64,000 bases of DNA, taken from NCBI RefSeq assembly GCF_900177245.1, contig NZ_FXBM01000001.1:1860001-1924000 (forward strand). The letters are read 5' to 3'. Shown here in pieces: positions 63,957 to 64,000 of the stretch. Numbering within the stretch: position 1 is the stretch's first letter; each line of letters starts with the position of its first letter. This stretch comes from Rathayibacter oskolensis (GTDB lineage: Bacteria; Actinomycetota; Actinomycetes; Actinomycetales; Microbacteriaceae). A program made the position numbers and the translations under genes. A model generated the notes under the pieces. That model worked only from the letters and a program-made list of their open reading frames with translations, was not told where the DNA came from and made no database searches.

Positions 63957-64000
63957 GGGCTTCCACCCTAACAGCAGTTCCGGGGCGGCTCGCAGGCGGC
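63957..64000 (-). promoter_or_regulatory. Putative pyrG promoter or ribosome site
   Basis: Read on the minus strand, TAGGGT (63970-63965) resembles a -10 box, followed by GGAAG and the GTG start 8 nt later. Transcription could begin almost at the start codon, or GGAAG could serve as ribosome site. The -35 region is not convincing. Confidence 0.3.

Overview
The window looks like chromosome of a high-GC actinobacterium, most probably a member of the Microbacteriaceae (Rathayibacter/Curtobacterium-like). The reasons are the very high GC, frequent GTG starts, 4-nt ATGA/GTGA gene overlaps, and the conserved block pyrG - NUDIX - xerD - parA - scpA - scpB - rluB - tyrA - cmk - der - tRNA-Pro (63956 down to 52881, minus strand). 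Family names rest on motifs and domain order read by eye; no database search was run.

Region by region. 1-5.9 kb: an ABC ATPase with a LolA-like partner, a class F sortase with a DUF4397 surface protein, and a 948-residue membrane protein built around about fifty VAEAER hexads. 6.1-8.7 kb: a split end-joining module (ATP-dependent DNA ligase and a LigD-type polymerase domain) and a DUF2256/DUF3253 protein. 9.1-10.1 kb: a flavin reductase, then five 103-bp units that each carry a hairpin. 10.2-22.0 kb: a tightly coupled ten-gene minus-strand operon. It begins with a probable cysteine-rich leader peptide and an SsuD-like monooxygenase. Next come an SfnB/DszC-like flavoprotein, a peptide-type ABC transporter, a ketopantoate-reductase-like enzyme, a hydrolase and a GlcD-like oxidase, and the operon ends in a rhodanese. 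A LysR gene lies upstream. I read it as an organosulfur scavenging operon.

23-28.7 kb: two secreted bulb-lectin repeat proteins flank a DHA2 efflux pump and its TetR regulator. 28.9-32.6 kb: argG, then TetR/DUF1304/NADP oxidoreductase. 32.7-42.5 kb: a catabolic cluster whose families match the D-apionate pathway: lactonase ApnL, oxidoisomerase ApnO, decarboxylase OiaC, then LerK/LerI/DerI to D-erythrose 4-phosphate. It also holds an MFS transporter, a FadR-type regulator and an SDR that may replace the usual apiose dehydrogenase. Three matching AACCGGTT-centred sites lie upstream of the two catabolic transcription units and the regulator.

42.6-52.7 kb: DoxX, a TPR protein, DUF4192, a WYL regulator opposite a glyoxalase-fold protein, a 1170-residue M6-like metalloprotease without a signal peptide, an ECF-type sigma factor overlapping a DUF4349 membrane protein, and DUF2200. 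52.9-64 kb: tRNA-Pro, a TetR regulator and the conserved chromosome-maintenance block. No phage, insertion sequence or CRISPR array was seen.
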